A DNA stretch of 64,000 nt from Vespa crabro (taxonomy: Eukaryota > Arthropoda > Insecta > Hymenoptera > Vespidae), in assembly GCF_910589235.1 (NCBI RefSeq), contig NC_060972.1, positions 3,073,899 through 3,137,898 of the forward strand, given 5' to 3'. Positions 51,158-64,000 of this stretch are shown in pieces. Every line of letters begins with the position of its first letter. Position 1 is the stretch's first letter. The position numbers and the translations under genes were made by a program. Under the pieces are notes generated by a model. That model was given only the letters and a program-made list of their open reading frames with translations. It was not told the origin of the DNA and ran no database searches.

Positions 51158-52857
51158 ATCTAATGTACTCTTTATATCCTCGGATATGTTCCCGCATAAA
51201 TGGAACTATAAATGGATAGGAATGGAAGATAGTAAAGGCACGTATAGGTGATAAAGGATAATAAATGCGACGAACAAGAAAATCCTGAAAATTCTTATTT
51301 ATTTCCAAGAATTTGTAACCATTCAGAAAGAACAGGATTTATTTTAATGAGAAAGAAATAACCACCCATGGAGATAAGATATTTCGTTCTGTTTGTATTT
51401 TAACATTTCTATGTCTTATTTCTTGGGAAAGTTAAAGAAAATTTTATGAAAACATTTTTTCTTTCTTTGAATAAAAAAAAAAAAAAAAAAAAAAAAAGAA
51501 AAGAACTACTTCATTAGGTGATACTCATCGAAAGATTGGTTAAACAATCCTTCCATTATGTTGATTAAAATCTCTGGAGTTCTTGAATTTCCAAATGCAT
51601 TTCTCTCTCCAAGTGCATTACTTATTTTTCGATTTTTATTTGTACTTTATTTTATTTATTTTTTCTTTTTTTTTCTTTTCCTTGATGACAAAAGATGAAG
51701 AGAGTCGACTCGTTTTCATAAAAAAGAATATGTGTGCATGTGTGTATGTGTGTGTGTGTGTGTGTGTGTACATATTCCATTACATTTTTTTACCGAATTT
51801 GTTGAATTCTCGAATGAAAGGCCTGAGTATCTTTTTTTAAAGAATAAAATTCTTTTAGAAATCATTTTTTTCGTAAGTTTCTTATATTAATATTTTTATG
51901 TCAATAATCATATCAAAACAACGAATTTTTTCTTTCCTTATTCTATCATCACATTCTCACGATCATCGAATGAATGTTTCCTTCTTCTTTTTATGACTTA
52001 AAAAGAGAGCTATTTAATGTTATCGGATCATTCAATCATACGGCATATACACAGGTATTTCTTTATTTATTTCGAGGATATTTTCTTCATTTTCTTCATT
52101 CAATAGCTTTCAACGTCCAATCATTTCATCTTTTCTCTTCTCCTTAAAATAGATATATCCATGAAAAGTAGGGATCTATGTGCTTTCAAACACTTCATTC
52201 AGAATAAGAAATATCTACGATCTCGTTATAAGTTTGACCGAATTCTGTCGATAGCAGGTGTTACTGTCGGAGCGTTTACTTAAAGAGTATTAAAGAAAAA
52301 CTACTATAAGCTTAGAATGTTTCAAGACTTCACACGATTCTTAGTGAATGGTGGATATAGTCTAAAGTACTTTTAATTGCTTTTAAATACGATCTCGTTG
52401 ACGAACGTGGACGTTAAATTTCTCTTGGCTCAATTTACTTCTCTCTCTCTCCCCCCCCCCCTCTGTCCCTCTCTCTTTTTTTCTATTTTTTTCTTTTTCC
52501 TCGACGATCAAATCTAACAAGGAAGTTCTTCTCAGTTGTAAAATTTCAACGAACAAATTACTAAACAGTTCTAATTTAAGTACGTGCAAAAAAACTTTAT
52601 ATAGGTGATTATTATGTTAATATAGTTAATAAATAAGTAACGAGTACTCCAGTTAGATCTTATATTATAGAATTAAAGAACAAAAAAAAATTATCCATTT
52701 GTTCAAACTTTATATGACATGTATTCTTAATCTATATTGTAATATTGTATTTAATGGGATCGTCAAAGTTAGTGGAATGAAGAGAATTGAACGTGCATAA
52801 ACAACGTGTTGTTTAATTAAACGTCATTCCAACTACGTTCCACATGTATCATTGTAG

Positions 52858-52861
<4 letters not shown>

Positions 52862-52898
<37 letters not shown>
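52862..52898. repeat. (GA)n microsatellite
   Basis: Uninterrupted GA repeats. Confidence 0.95.
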
Positions 52899-52901
<3 letters not shown>

Positions 52902-54856
52902 AAACAAGCAAATAGAGATATAACATATTAGATAATTATAAAATACACAAATTTATTTCGTTGAGTACTGTTAACATTATATTGCTTATTCTGTTAAAAT
53001 AGAGATTTAATAAGCATTGAAAATTGGCGGTTTTACGATAAAATCATGGCATTAATCATGACATCGATATTTATCGGCATTGCGTTAGTGTAACTGATTA
53101 AACTTTCCACATTTGTATTAACGATCCTATTGTTAGGAAAATTTGTTAATGGTAAACCAAAACTTGATTATTGCTTTTCCACATTCAACGCTCTTTTTGG
53201 TTTAACAATTTACCATTAGCGTCCTTTTGAATTATTTAAACGATCGCATAAGTTGACTATGGTAAACATGAAAATCGATGCTTTCGACATAAAATGTAAT
53301 CCCTATAATCTACAAGCGATTAAATTACGACATTCCTTTTAAAGGATATTTAAATTTTATTTTCATTCGATCAAATTTTCAAGTAAATCTTTTGATTTTA
53401 ATTGAAATTCTATCTGTAATATTTGTTCAATGATATTATCCATTGGAATTGTCGTACATACATATCCAACTTTTTCAACGATCTCCCAAATGGTTTTTTT
53501 TTTTTTCTTTCATTGTTCTTTAAATATCGTGACGTTTGAACGATGTTTTTTAAAGGAAGATTTTTATCATAATTTATATCTTGCTCTTATTATAAATTTT
53601 ACTTCCATATATGCTATCAATTTAAATTTTTGCACTTACGCATATCCAAAATCTATAAAATCGTATTTATATAATTTTTCCTTGGTATCCAATTAAATGA
53701 TAATCAATTAATAATTATATATGTAGATTCTTTAATTAATTGCAACGTAGAACATTCGGAAAAATTATGAAAACATTTAATGTTAAGTTGAATTAGATAA
53801 ATTTTTCTTTCTTTTTCCCTTAGATATTCGATTAATTAATTTACTTTTAATGACATTTTTATTGAAATAATTATCAAAGTCAGATCGAAAATACCTTGTA
53901 ATTTTATATGGAAAGTAATAAAAGAATAAAATTATATTAGATAATTTTCTATTTCTTTTCAGGAAGTATTGAAAATTGTTTTAAACAATTATGAAATGAG
54001 CTTGTAAAATGATCACGAAACTTTTAATTTATCATCAAAAGTAATAGCAATTAAAGGTATCATAAACAATCTTCGAACAGTATCGATCTATTATTTTCTT
54101 TGAGTATTTGAGTAAAAATATATTAATGAACACACAGATGCATGTGTGAGCGTACACATTCACACAAAGGAAATATTTAAACTTGGAGTTAACGCATTAA
54201 ATTTGTATAATGTACAACCATCGTTACTTTTATGTCTTCATCCATTGTAAATGGCCAAGCTAGCCAAGCTCTATATTAAAATACAGAGAACTTTTGATTT
54301 ATGCATGTTAAAACCTCTGTCATTAATCCATTTAATTAAATAATGTTAAATAATAAATTTAAGAGCTAGACTCATTCGTAATGTCAGCGAAGAGAATCTG
54401 TTTCGTTTCCAAATGTCTTAGCGTCAAAAAGTAAGAGAAGAGAGGATTAAGAAAGGATTTAGAGAAGATCAAGAAACGTTTCGGGATAATATAAATTTGT
54501 TCCGTTTTGCATATAGAAATCAAAATTATCTCGTTAAACAAGTTATCTTGAAATAAAATTAGTAAAAAATTTGCTTTGTTTTTTTTTTTTTCCTTCTTCT
54601 TTTTTTTCTAAGCGAATTAAATATTTTGATTTTGATATTAAAAGATATCTCTCGATACGTCATATTTCTTCTATCGTAGTGTAGTATGTTCCTTTAAAAG
54701 ATAATATTCTTTCTCAAAGATTCATTTTATGACACTTGGGATGTTACTAATATTAATCTTAAGTGATTAAACTGTGTACACTTAAGTAATGAAAAAGAAA
54801 AAGATAGAAAAAAAAAGGAAAATTACGGGAGCGAGTACATTCCGGGAAATTTAATT

Positions 54857-54859
<3 letters not shown>

Positions 54860-54909
<50 letters not shown>

Positions 54910-54931
54910 AAAAAAAAAAAAAAAAAAAAAA
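54860..54931. repeat. (TA)n followed by poly-A
   Basis: About 23 TA units, a short TACATA bridge, then about 24 A residues. Confidence 0.9.
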
Positions 54932-55323
54932 ATATTTGCAAGTTCATCCTGCATGTAAAAAATGTAAAAAGAAATTATTCATTGTTAATTTTCGAATAAT
55001 CTTTGAAGATTTCTTCAGGCTTTAATTTAATTTTTTACAAGTTTATAGTTTCTTTTTTATATATTATTGAGATAAACGATAAAAAGCCATTTGAAAATCA
55101 ATAATATCCTATCGAGTTGGTCGAAGGGTAAACATGAAAGAAAAACGATAAAAGGAAGTAGATTAATCGGGATATTCCAGGAAAAATATTTTCTATTCTC
55201 GCTGAATATATATGATAGATACATAATAAGTGGGGTGGACTTTCTTTTCGATTCATAGGACGTTTATGCTCGTGTGATTTTATCGATACTTGCCAAGCGA
55301 CCTCAATTATTTCTTGCATTAAC

Positions 55324-55366
<43 letters not shown>

Positions 55367-56743
55367 ACTGTATCGATTTTTCTTGATATTATCCTAAAAT
55401 TTCAAGCATTAGCAAATTTTTGTTTCCTTTATCGTACTATTTATATTGATATATTTTCTGACAATAAACCGTACAAAAGTTTACGTATTTATTTATCATA
55501 TACATATATACATTTTTTTTTCCTTTTTTTTTTTTTTATATTTTTATGGTAGAAATTAATATTACGTGCTAAAGTAATTAAATTTATTCAAATATAAAAA
55601 CACGCGAGGTATGAACATTTGTTGATAAAAAGATCGTACTTTTGTTGATTTTGTTTGTACTTTTGAAAGAAAATTTAGGACGAGGTCGTTTGGAAATAAC
55701 AAATAAATATTTCGAGATTTTTAATTTATTTACTCTTTTCACTCGTTGTAGAAGTGCAGTTATGGTTTGGAAAAGGCAGAAAATATTTATTTTGAAATAT
55801 TTCATGCAAAGAGAGATTTAACAGTGGGAAAGGTGTACGTATGTAGCTGTATCGTTTATAGCTCGTTGCGAACGGGCCGATCGTTATTTATATGTGATTA
55901 AGTGCTCGTCGTTCATTGAAGCTCAGATGAATCAACGTTTCTCGTTGAGCAATTTAATCGTAGACTTTTGTTCCATTTCTCATATAAAATATCTCTTAGA
56001 ATGATATTTTTCATTGATACGTAATAAGTAATCAACCAAGTCGAAATAATTCGTAGAAAAGCTGATAGTTACATATCAATTGATTGATAAGTAAATAAAA
56101 AATATTATAATCGAGGAGTTTGTTAAAAAAAAATTGTAATTATTTTAGAATTATAATTCAATAGGTATAAAACGATATAACGAAGAATTTTTATTTTAAT
56201 TTCTAGAATTAAATCTTTGATCATATTCGCATAAGTATTATATCTTCGAATTATTAACAAAATTACAAATGGCGATATTGAAAAGGAATATTACAATGAA
56301 CATTCTGTTCTACAATGGAAATACAAAACGTCTGACATTTAAAGCTTGATTATAAAATGAAAGGACTCGTTATTAAAGTAAGAAGTAGGTTTCAATGTAG
56401 TAAATGGTTCATTGAGAAAAAATGTCCTACTGCTACTCGAATTATAATTTTTATCGCTTCTGAGCTTCGTGGGATTTTACGAAATGGAGCAGAGAATAGA
56501 CGGAGTAAAAGTATTTGCATAAATGTGCGTGTTAGCGCGCACGTGTATGTGTGGACGTTCCAGAAATCCAGATAGAAAGGGAATATCGTTAGAAATGGGA
56601 GGACTTAGTCGTCGTTTAATCCAAGTTCCCTCCTAAGAAGATTCACTGATGAGATGCATGGAAAATCGGCAATTTCATTATCTGACATTTCTTTGCTACT
56701 TCTAATGGATTATTTAAAATTTTTTTTATCTTTTTATCTTTTT

Positions 56744-56746
<3 letters not shown>

Positions 56747-56796
<50 letters not shown>
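56747..56796. repeat. (TA)n microsatellite
   Basis: About 25 uninterrupted TA units. Confidence 0.95.
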
Positions 56797-56804
<8 letters not shown>

Positions 56805-57480
56805 ATATTAATCAATAATACTTCAAAATCAGGAAAACGTTGAGGAAAAAGGTCATTGTATTTTATTTTCTTCTTTTCTTTTTTTCTTTTTTTCTTCTTC
56901 TTTTTTCTTATTGTTATTTTTATTTTTTTTTATTATTTTTTTTTTTTTTTATGCCACAAATACGTCTTCAAAGAAATAGAAAAAGGAAATAAAAAGCGAA
57001 AGGAGTGAAGATGAAAGAAGTTAGAAAGGAAACAAATTTTAATGCCGCAGCTTTATAAAGGACAAACAATCCATACAAATATTGACAGTATCGCGAGAGA
57101 GCTTTCTCTGTGTCGAACCTTCTCTCTACACACGCACGTTTGATTTTAATCAGAAAGATCTGTTATTCTTTTTCTTTTTTTATTTTTTTTTTTTTGTTTC
57201 ATTATTATTTCTACGATATCATATCATTATTTCGTATGTTTTTTTTTTTTTTTTAAATCTCGTTAGAGATGATATCTAATGGTTCAAACGAATACATTGA
57301 AATTTTTTAATATGTAAATAAAATATGTATTCTTTATATTGGATGGTTAAAACTTTTCTTTTGCAATTTGAATTTTTGCAATTTGAAAAATTTCAAAAGA
57401 GTGTAATAGCAAATTGAAAAATTATCAGGGCAACTTATTGGCCTAACTTGCCAATGAGTCAAAATTTATTTGATCTTACG

Positions 57481-58185
57481 ATTTCGAATTATTAAAGTTG
57501 ATAATCGTTTGATAGTTCATTCGATATAATGTTGCTTAGTGGCATAGAAAAATAACTATCTTTAACGATAAGTATTTTTAATAAAGATTCTGATACTTTC
57601 TCGTTTCTAGAGAAAATGTTTTCTCCTAAACGCGTAACGAAAGTGCATCTAGCCATGCTATGACAACGGACGTTTCGGTCATAAACTTTGCTCGAACGAC
57701 GACGCCTTCGCTTTTGCGAGTATAAGCCATCGCGTAATATCACCGTCGGCTTCGGGAAATGGTGTGCTATGGCCAAGAGGAAAATAAAAGATATCCCCTA
57801 GAAAAACCATCGTGATATCGCCGTAAAAACTGACCAACCGAATACTTTTCCTGGCTATTATTTTATTTCATCTTTGAAAATTTTAAGATTTTTAAATTAA
57901 ACACCTTCAAAATCAATATTATATATATGTATATATTTAGATTTATTTTGATTTCAAGTATTAAATTTTAAATGAAATATTTGCCTCGAAATTCATGTTA
58001 TATGTGTTTACCTTGTAATACATTTACTCTCGAACTTCGTTGGTTTGATTTAGATCGTCGTTGATTTAAGGAAGTCTTATTAGAACGGATCAGTCTAACA
58101 ATAAATCAAAGTCAGTTTAGAAATTGTACAGATTGGTTCAATCCTCGATAATTTTAGATATATATTTTATTACATATGTGAACAC

Positions 58186-58217
<32 letters not shown>

Positions 58218-61200
58218 ATATTACTTACTCGTATATTTTCCATCAATTTGTTATGTTAATAATTCTTTTTTACAGTTATAACTTATTCTCATCCTTTTAT
58301 TAAAATTTCCTTTTATTTTATAATCGTTGTAATTCTCGAATAAAAATTTATCGAATATAACATAAAATTCATGAACTCGAAAATATTTCTCCCTTGGGAA
58401 TTTCTTTTTGCTTTTATTACAACATCGTAACGTCGAAAATATACATTTTTTTTCTCACCTTTTTTGTTGAATTCACGAGTTTCTGTCAATAGAATTTTTC
58501 TATTTATCATCAATTCGATGATATATAGTATGTTGAAAATCATTGAATCGTATTTTCGAGTTACCAGTCCATTAACAAAAGCATATTAGATGTGAAAAGA
58601 TTCGATATGCGTGAATGCATCAAGAAATCAATTTTTTTTCACAGCTTTTTTTTTTCATCAAAAATCAGAAATAATATGAAACAAATTTTTATAATAATTT
58701 GATAAAGTGATAGACATCTTTAAACAGATAGTTGAATAAAGTTTTTTAAATAGATATTTCTACGAAGAAATCTTTTTTTTTTTGGATTTTTGGATTATTT
58801 TCAAATTTTTTTTTTTCTACGTTACTCTTATTCATGTAATATTCATGATTTTTGATCTTTCCTATTGTTTACTCGTCACTACTTCGGTATTTCATTTTTC
58901 TACTAAATTTTCAATATTTTTTTACTAAATGTAATATATAGAAAATATATAAATATTTAAAATATCTATATATATATATATATATACATAAATATTCTAT
59001 TAAATTTGCAGTAAAAAATAGAAAAAACTTTAACATTATACGTAAACAAAATGATAAATAATAAACTAACCGATAAATAATAAAAAAGATTCCGGTAAAA
59101 ATTTTTATTTACATAAATTGAAATTAAAAATTTATAATTAAATATTTGCTATTCACGTTAATCTTACAGATGTTTTTTTTTATATCCTTCAAGAAAGTTA
59201 TTTTATTTAATTGAATTGAATAAAAAAATCGATATTTTATCATATAATTCTTCTATATATAATAAGATAAAATATCTTTTTAAATGTCAACATCGTACTC
59301 AGTAAGGTTTCTAACGTGTTCGACAATAGAGTAAAATTTCAATCGCCTAATGGATTCGTTTAAATATAAATCATAGTTCGTGTGACATATCGGGAATGCA
59401 TATAAGTGGGTTAACGCTTCCTGCTGGACGTAGATAAGAGAGATGCACACTTTCGTAATCCCACTTTGTTATGAGAAATACGTTAGTACATATAACAAGA
59501 TATCTAGAAAGGTATAGTAGATTTATCACAAAAGATATTCTGTACTATCGAATTTCCTATGAACTACAAACATAGAACAATAGGAATAGGTAAAGGGAAA
59601 TCTTACAAAGGGTTATTGGCTTCTGTCTTATATAGAACCTATGGGTTTCCTGTTAATTGTTAGTCCCTTCTCTGTCAATTTCAAAGTTCATATTGTGATA
59701 TCAAACAGGGTAAATTCATATCATGTATATTCTAACATTCATACTTATATTATACATTTATTTCTATGGTATCCGATTTATAAATTATTTTACATATTTT
59801 GAATGATCGAAATAGAATAGAAGTCTAATATTTAATTTGGATATCGCGAACATCCTCAAAAACAATGAGATTAATTTAAAAGTGAAAAACGAAAAAGAAA
59901 AAACAAAAAAATAGAAGAAAAAACAGAAGAGAAAAGAAAATCAAACATTAATAAACTTTTGACGAAGTATTAGAATGGCTCTGACAGGCCAACGACGTAG
60001 CTCATTTTATATCCTGATCCTATTTCATCGATTTCATTCTATTCTTCTTCAATTTTCAATCCTCTTTTAGAATTCCTTTCTGACTTTTTCAAGTCATTCC
60101 TAAAGTGTTCGTCCGTTCTATTCATTTCCTTTCTCTTTTTCTTTTTTTTTTTTTTGTTTCTTACAATGTGAAAGATCGATTGAAATTTACAGCTGGTAAA
60201 CACCAATCTTCTTCTATTTCCTTTGACCCTTTTATTATTATAAAAGAATGAAAAAAATAAAAAAAGTGATAGTAGACGAACGTAGAACGTGCTTTATTAC
60301 TAAAGGAGAATACGTTGGTCTTGAAAAACGAGCTTCAACGGGTCAGTTGAATCTTACGAAGCAGTGAAATCTTATCCCCATGTTTTGTGCTATCCGTTCT
60401 TTTAATTAAAGTATATACTTTCTTCGAATTGTCTCTTAAAAAGAAGATGAAATACAAAATTGAAATAAACGAGGACACATCACTGTAATCTTTGTTCTCT
60501 AACAATCTATCTCATTATCTTATTAGAATCTTACTTTTTAAGAGATTAAGAATTCTTTTTAACGAGTAAAATCGTTCTTTTCAATGAGTTTGTAAGTCGT
60601 TTAAGGGGTTCGAAAAAACGAAAGACCAAACTGTTTCTTCTTCTTCTTTTTCTTCCTCTTATCAGAAAAGCTATCCACTAGTATCTATTCCTCTAAGGTA
60701 TTAAACGAAAAGACTAATACGAACAAGTTCTTTCAGTTTCTATATATTCTATTTCTTCGTATTAAATGAAATAGAAATTGGAAAGCACGCATAGATTTTG
60801 TTCACTTTGAAGAAATGCATTCTTTCTAAACCTATGTACCTAGTTACATATGTATGTATAGGGAATACGATAGTTCGCGCGTATGTTAGCGATATCGTTC
60901 TATTTATTTATTCATTTCCAGATCGACTGAAACTCCCTAGAGAATTCTTTGGCATGATTTAAAACTGAAAATATTCCGTGAATTTCCTTCATGGAAGTGT
61001 TTCCGATGTAATTTATTCTTTTCTCTTTTTTTATTATTTTTCTTTTTTTTTCTTTTTTATTTTTTTATTTTTATTTTTTTTTATTTTTCTTTCTTTTTAT
61101 CGTTTTCTCTTTTATACGTCAAACTTAAACATATTTTTTATTTAGCTATTATAGCTCCAAGAAATAACAATATTATTTCCATAAGTGTGATTACTTTTTT

Positions 61201-61238
61201 CCATGATAATTTATCAAATGAGAAGAAATATTTTATTA

Positions 61239-61282
<44 letters not shown>

Positions 61283-61764
61283 ACATAGTTGATTTGACTT
61301 TACAAATTTGAATGTGGATAAATTTAGAGAACAAAAGAGAAAAAGATTGGTATCTATAATTAAATTCGAATTTTTCAATTTAACTCATTCCTCGTTTCAT
61401 TTCAATTTATAGTTTATTATGTTTTACTCTCTATGTATATGTGGATATATAACATATATAGTTCATTGTACAACATCGTTGCCAACCATAATATAATATA
61501 AACACATACTGTGCATGTTAATAAATCGATATATGGAGAAGATCGATCATTCATGTTGCGTCCTCCTAACTTGATTGTGGAACACTTGAGAACGTGTGTA
61601 TATCGAACGATAGAACGTGGGCAGAGATGCAATGGAGAGGGGGATAAGGAAGGGGAAGGAAATGAGTAAATCGTATCGTTGGAAAACAAAAGCTCTTGGA
61701 AATTGAGTAGAGTGAGTTTAGTGAAAGGGAAGAAAAGACGAGAAAGTGAGCGAGCGAGCGAGCG

Positions 61765-61811
<47 letters not shown>

Positions 61812-61970
61812 CTAAGAGAGTAAGAGAGAAGATTAATTAATTTTCCATATCTTATTAAGCATAGTGCATTAACTCTTAAATTATTAATATTTCTCTTCGA
61901 GTAATGTTACATCATTCGTTTGTTGTTAAAATCTTCGTCATATTCCGAATTTCACGTGTGTGTTCATATA
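57481..61970. other. Upstream DNA, no gene recognised with confidence
   Basis: A GC-richer patch at 57590-57840 overlaps a 94-codon minus-strand frame (57492-57776) with an R-rich middle and no known domain. Otherwise this holds (TTTA)n (58187-58215), T-rich 61016-61100, (TA)n (61241-61279) and a GAGC/GA array (61747-61808). Confidence 0.45.
61747..61808. repeat. (GAGC)n and (GA)n microsatellite
   Basis: About five GAGC units followed by about 20 GA units, ending at GTGAC. Confidence 0.95.
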
Positions 61971-62339
61971 CAGAACGGTCCATTTAACTAATGCCAAAAA
62001 AGCATCCTAAATATCTCTTCTGTTTATTGTGATGTAAAAAATATTTAGCGGCGATGGTATCTTCGACCGAGCAGCCGTCATCCTCGTTGTCCTCGTCGTC
62101 GATCCTTTGTCGCCCTTCTCCTCCTCGTCATCATTGTCGTTTATCCCTTTTGATCTTCCTCGTCATCGCCTGTCCCTTTTGCTCGTCCTCGTCATCGCCT
62201 GCCCCTTTTGGTCGTTCTCATTATCGCCTGTCCCTTTTGGTCATCTTCGTTGTCTTACGTAAAAAATATTTTTCTGCATCTCAATAAATCGAGAAGATAT
62301 TCTATTACTGATATGGTATTACATTAAAGGACCACCCTG
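61971..62339. mobile_element. Non-autonomous mariner-like TIR element (369 bp) carrying a minisatellite
   Basis: The left end CAGAACGGTCCATTTAACTA and the inverted right end CAGGGTGGTCCTTTAAT match over about 20 bases. Both ends are flanked by TATA, which fits TA target-site duplication of Tc1/mariner elements. There is no transposase. The interior contains a 29-bp minisatellite that accounts for an apparent 77-codon frame at 62054-62287. Confidence 0.6.
62123..62255. repeat. 29-bp minisatellite inside TIR element
   Basis: Units begin at 62123 (a longer, diverged first unit), 62158, 62187 and 62216, with a partial unit from 62245. The core is CTCGTCATCGCCTGTCCCTT. The period of 29 is not a multiple of three, so the reading frame changes from unit to unit. 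That argues against the overlapping frame being a protein. Confidence 0.85.
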
Positions 62340-62345
62340 TATATG

Positions 62346-64000
62346 TATACACTATTGGTTTTTGTAATCATAGATTCTAAACTAATTATCTTCATTCCAT
62401 TGAGTATTCTTGCATACATTACTCTATATACATATCTTTGCAGCCATTTATCGTATATATTTCATTTCTGTCGTTAGTATACATTTTTCAGATTAAAAAT
62501 TAAAACTTATGTTTTATATGCGATTTTTTAATCGTGTTAATTATTAATACGTAGAAGTTCCATTGTTCGGAAAAAGAAAAAGAAAAAGAAAAATAATAGA
62601 TAAATCCGATTAGTCATTTTCATTATTATTCTTGTGATTATTTTATTTCTGATTTTATTTATTTTCGTATGTTATGGCGTAACACTGTAGATGAAGATTT
62701 ACACGACTGATATAGAGAAATAACGTAATTAGAAAGATATATATTTTTATGATTTTTTTTTCAGATTATTTTATTTCTGAATCTATATGTGACTATTATT
62801 TTACATTCATTCATCATTCTGTAATTTTTTTCTTTTTCTTTTTTTCTTTTCTTTTTTTTTTTTTTTTAATTTAAAGAGAAACAAAGATTTTGAAAACGAA
62901 CTGTAATCCTTCTTTTAATGTATCTACGTGTATCTTTTTTTACATAAGCAGATTTTACAAATTTCATGTGAAAAGTGTATCAAAGATTTTACAATGAATT
63001 TAATTTCTTTAATTAATTTATTTCGTCTTTCATCGAAAGAGACAGTCTCATTATTATCACGAAATGCAAGTTGTTAAGCTTTGTGCTTTTCTATGAATTT
63101 TAATTAACATTAGTACGGATTTTCAACTTTTTCAATCAATTATAGCATGAATAATATTTCTCATCGAAGCTTTTTGCTACAAAAGAGTTTCACAAGTGTA
63201 AATTTGTGGATTGTCCTAGTGTGAAATCTATATCCTATGATTACACTCGATAATGTTCTTTCGTGATAAATCGATTTGAAAGAAAATGAAATATGATATC
63301 AAGTAAACACGTTATGCGAAAAAGAGAAATTAACTTTTGCCATTTGAATTAAAATTCTAATAAAAACTATTTAAGACAATTTAAGACATTTTAGAATATC
63401 TTAAAATGACGATGAAAAAGAAAAGAAAAAAAAAAGAAAAAAATAAAGTAAGACACGCTCCGTCATGAACAGGACATAATCGTTTCATGTCGTGTCAGCA
63501 TCATTTTCCTGACGTTTATTCGTCGTATCCATTTAGTTTCTCTGTCGTTTATGTATCGTTTCCATAACGTGTTCATGTCGTTTCCACGTTGTGTTCTATT
63601 CTAATTGTGGTTTGGGGCTACATCTAAATAGAAGCATGACGGTCAAAGAGTTTTGAAAGGAATCGAAAGCTTTTTGAAAAATATAAAGGAAAAATGGACA
63701 CTTTTCTGAAATATTGTTTCAATTGTTAATAAATATAGACATTACAATATTTCTGTTTTTTTTTTTTTTTTTTTTTCAGATTTCCCATCTCTTTATCATT
63801 CTGTATTATTTCTACGTCGAATTTACTTTGAATGTTAAATTAAATTCAGATATGAAACTCATGAACATAATTATTAATTATATGGCAGTGTAAGAGACAA
63901 TAGAACGCGTTAAGATTTTCTTTTCTTTTTTTTTTTATCTCATTGCTATCACAAAATATTTTAAAACTTCTTAAATTTTGCGAATATTATTTGATTCTAA
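62346..64000. other. Upstream DNA, no gene recognised
   Basis: AT-rich DNA with T-rich runs (62827-62868, 63753-63777) and a short A-rich run (63417-63445). CGTTT/CGTC-rich unusual wording lies at 63470-63600 (repeated short forms like TCATGTCGT and TCGTTTCC). No frame or RNA gene is recognised. Confidence 0.45.

Larger units (their letters stand above)
48951..57480. other. Upstream DNA, no gene recognised
   Basis: Contains CTT arrays (49801-49829, 50230-50268), C-rich runs (50494-50503, 52451-52461), (CT)n (51115-51152), (GT)n (51740-51768), (GA)n (52862-52898), (TA)n (54860-54905, 55325-55357, 56747-56796), an A run (54908-54931) and T-rich 56866-56950. Open frames here are short and match no family. 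Confidence 0.45.

Noticed and set aside
62054..62287. 77-codon frame with S/P-rich repeats
   Set aside because: It crosses a 29-bp minisatellite (not a multiple of three) inside a TIR element, so the repeat is not maintained at protein level.

Overview
This window is AT-rich eukaryotic DNA, crowded with (GA)n, (CT)n and (TA)n microsatellites and long polypyrimidine or polypurine runs. It has no operon structure and no bacterial signals. The only protein-coding sequence I can defend is two 5' coding exons, both on the minus strand. Their conserved part is the start of the ligand-binding domain of a metabotropic glutamate receptor (class C GPCR). The motif wording (GDLVLGGLMMVHERED, CGPxMPQGG, GAHILDDCDKDTYGL) is that of the second insect mGluR subfamily, mangetout/mXR/GluRB, rather than the canonical mGluR-A. 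Together with base composition and repeat style this suggests an insect, most likely a hymenopteran. The order is inferred from general impression, not proven.

Layout, read on the minus strand from right to left. From 64 kb to 36.55 kb is gene-free 5' flank or 5' intron, with satellites, a 369-bp TA-flanked TIR element at 61.97-62.34 kb and a few weak ORFs. From 36,518 to 33,137 is one uninterrupted 1,127-codon coding exon: signal peptide, then about 1,000 residues of highly charged, cysteine-free, sequon-rich leader, then about 87 residues of receptor domain, ending at a phase-1 splice donor. From 33.1 to 15.9 kb is about 17 kb of intron-like DNA with repeats, a second TIR element and some GC-richer patches. 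From 15,341 to 14,786 is a second, paralogous first exon with a compact leader of about 100 residues before the same domain, ending at the same residue and the same phase. From 14.78 kb to 1 is intron-like again, with no recognisable downstream receptor exon.

The main reading is that these are mutually exclusive alternative first coding exons of one receptor gene. The shared downstream exons (rest of the ligand-binding domain, cysteine-rich domain, seven helices) would lie to the left of position 1. Both exons supply their own signal peptide and the same opening of the ligand-binding domain, and both donors are phase 1. No downstream receptor exon was recognised between them, which argues against two complete tandem genes. 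The two forms would differ mainly in the extracellular leader. Differences between the conserved parts are mostly synonymous, so both appear maintained. The giant leader of the distal exon, with internal repeats and candidate proprotein-convertase sites, is the most unusual thing in the window.

Everything else is non-coding as far as I can see: simple repeats, three small TIR elements, short tandem repeats and hairpins, and several GC-richer patches that may be promoters or enhancers but cannot be assigned by eye.
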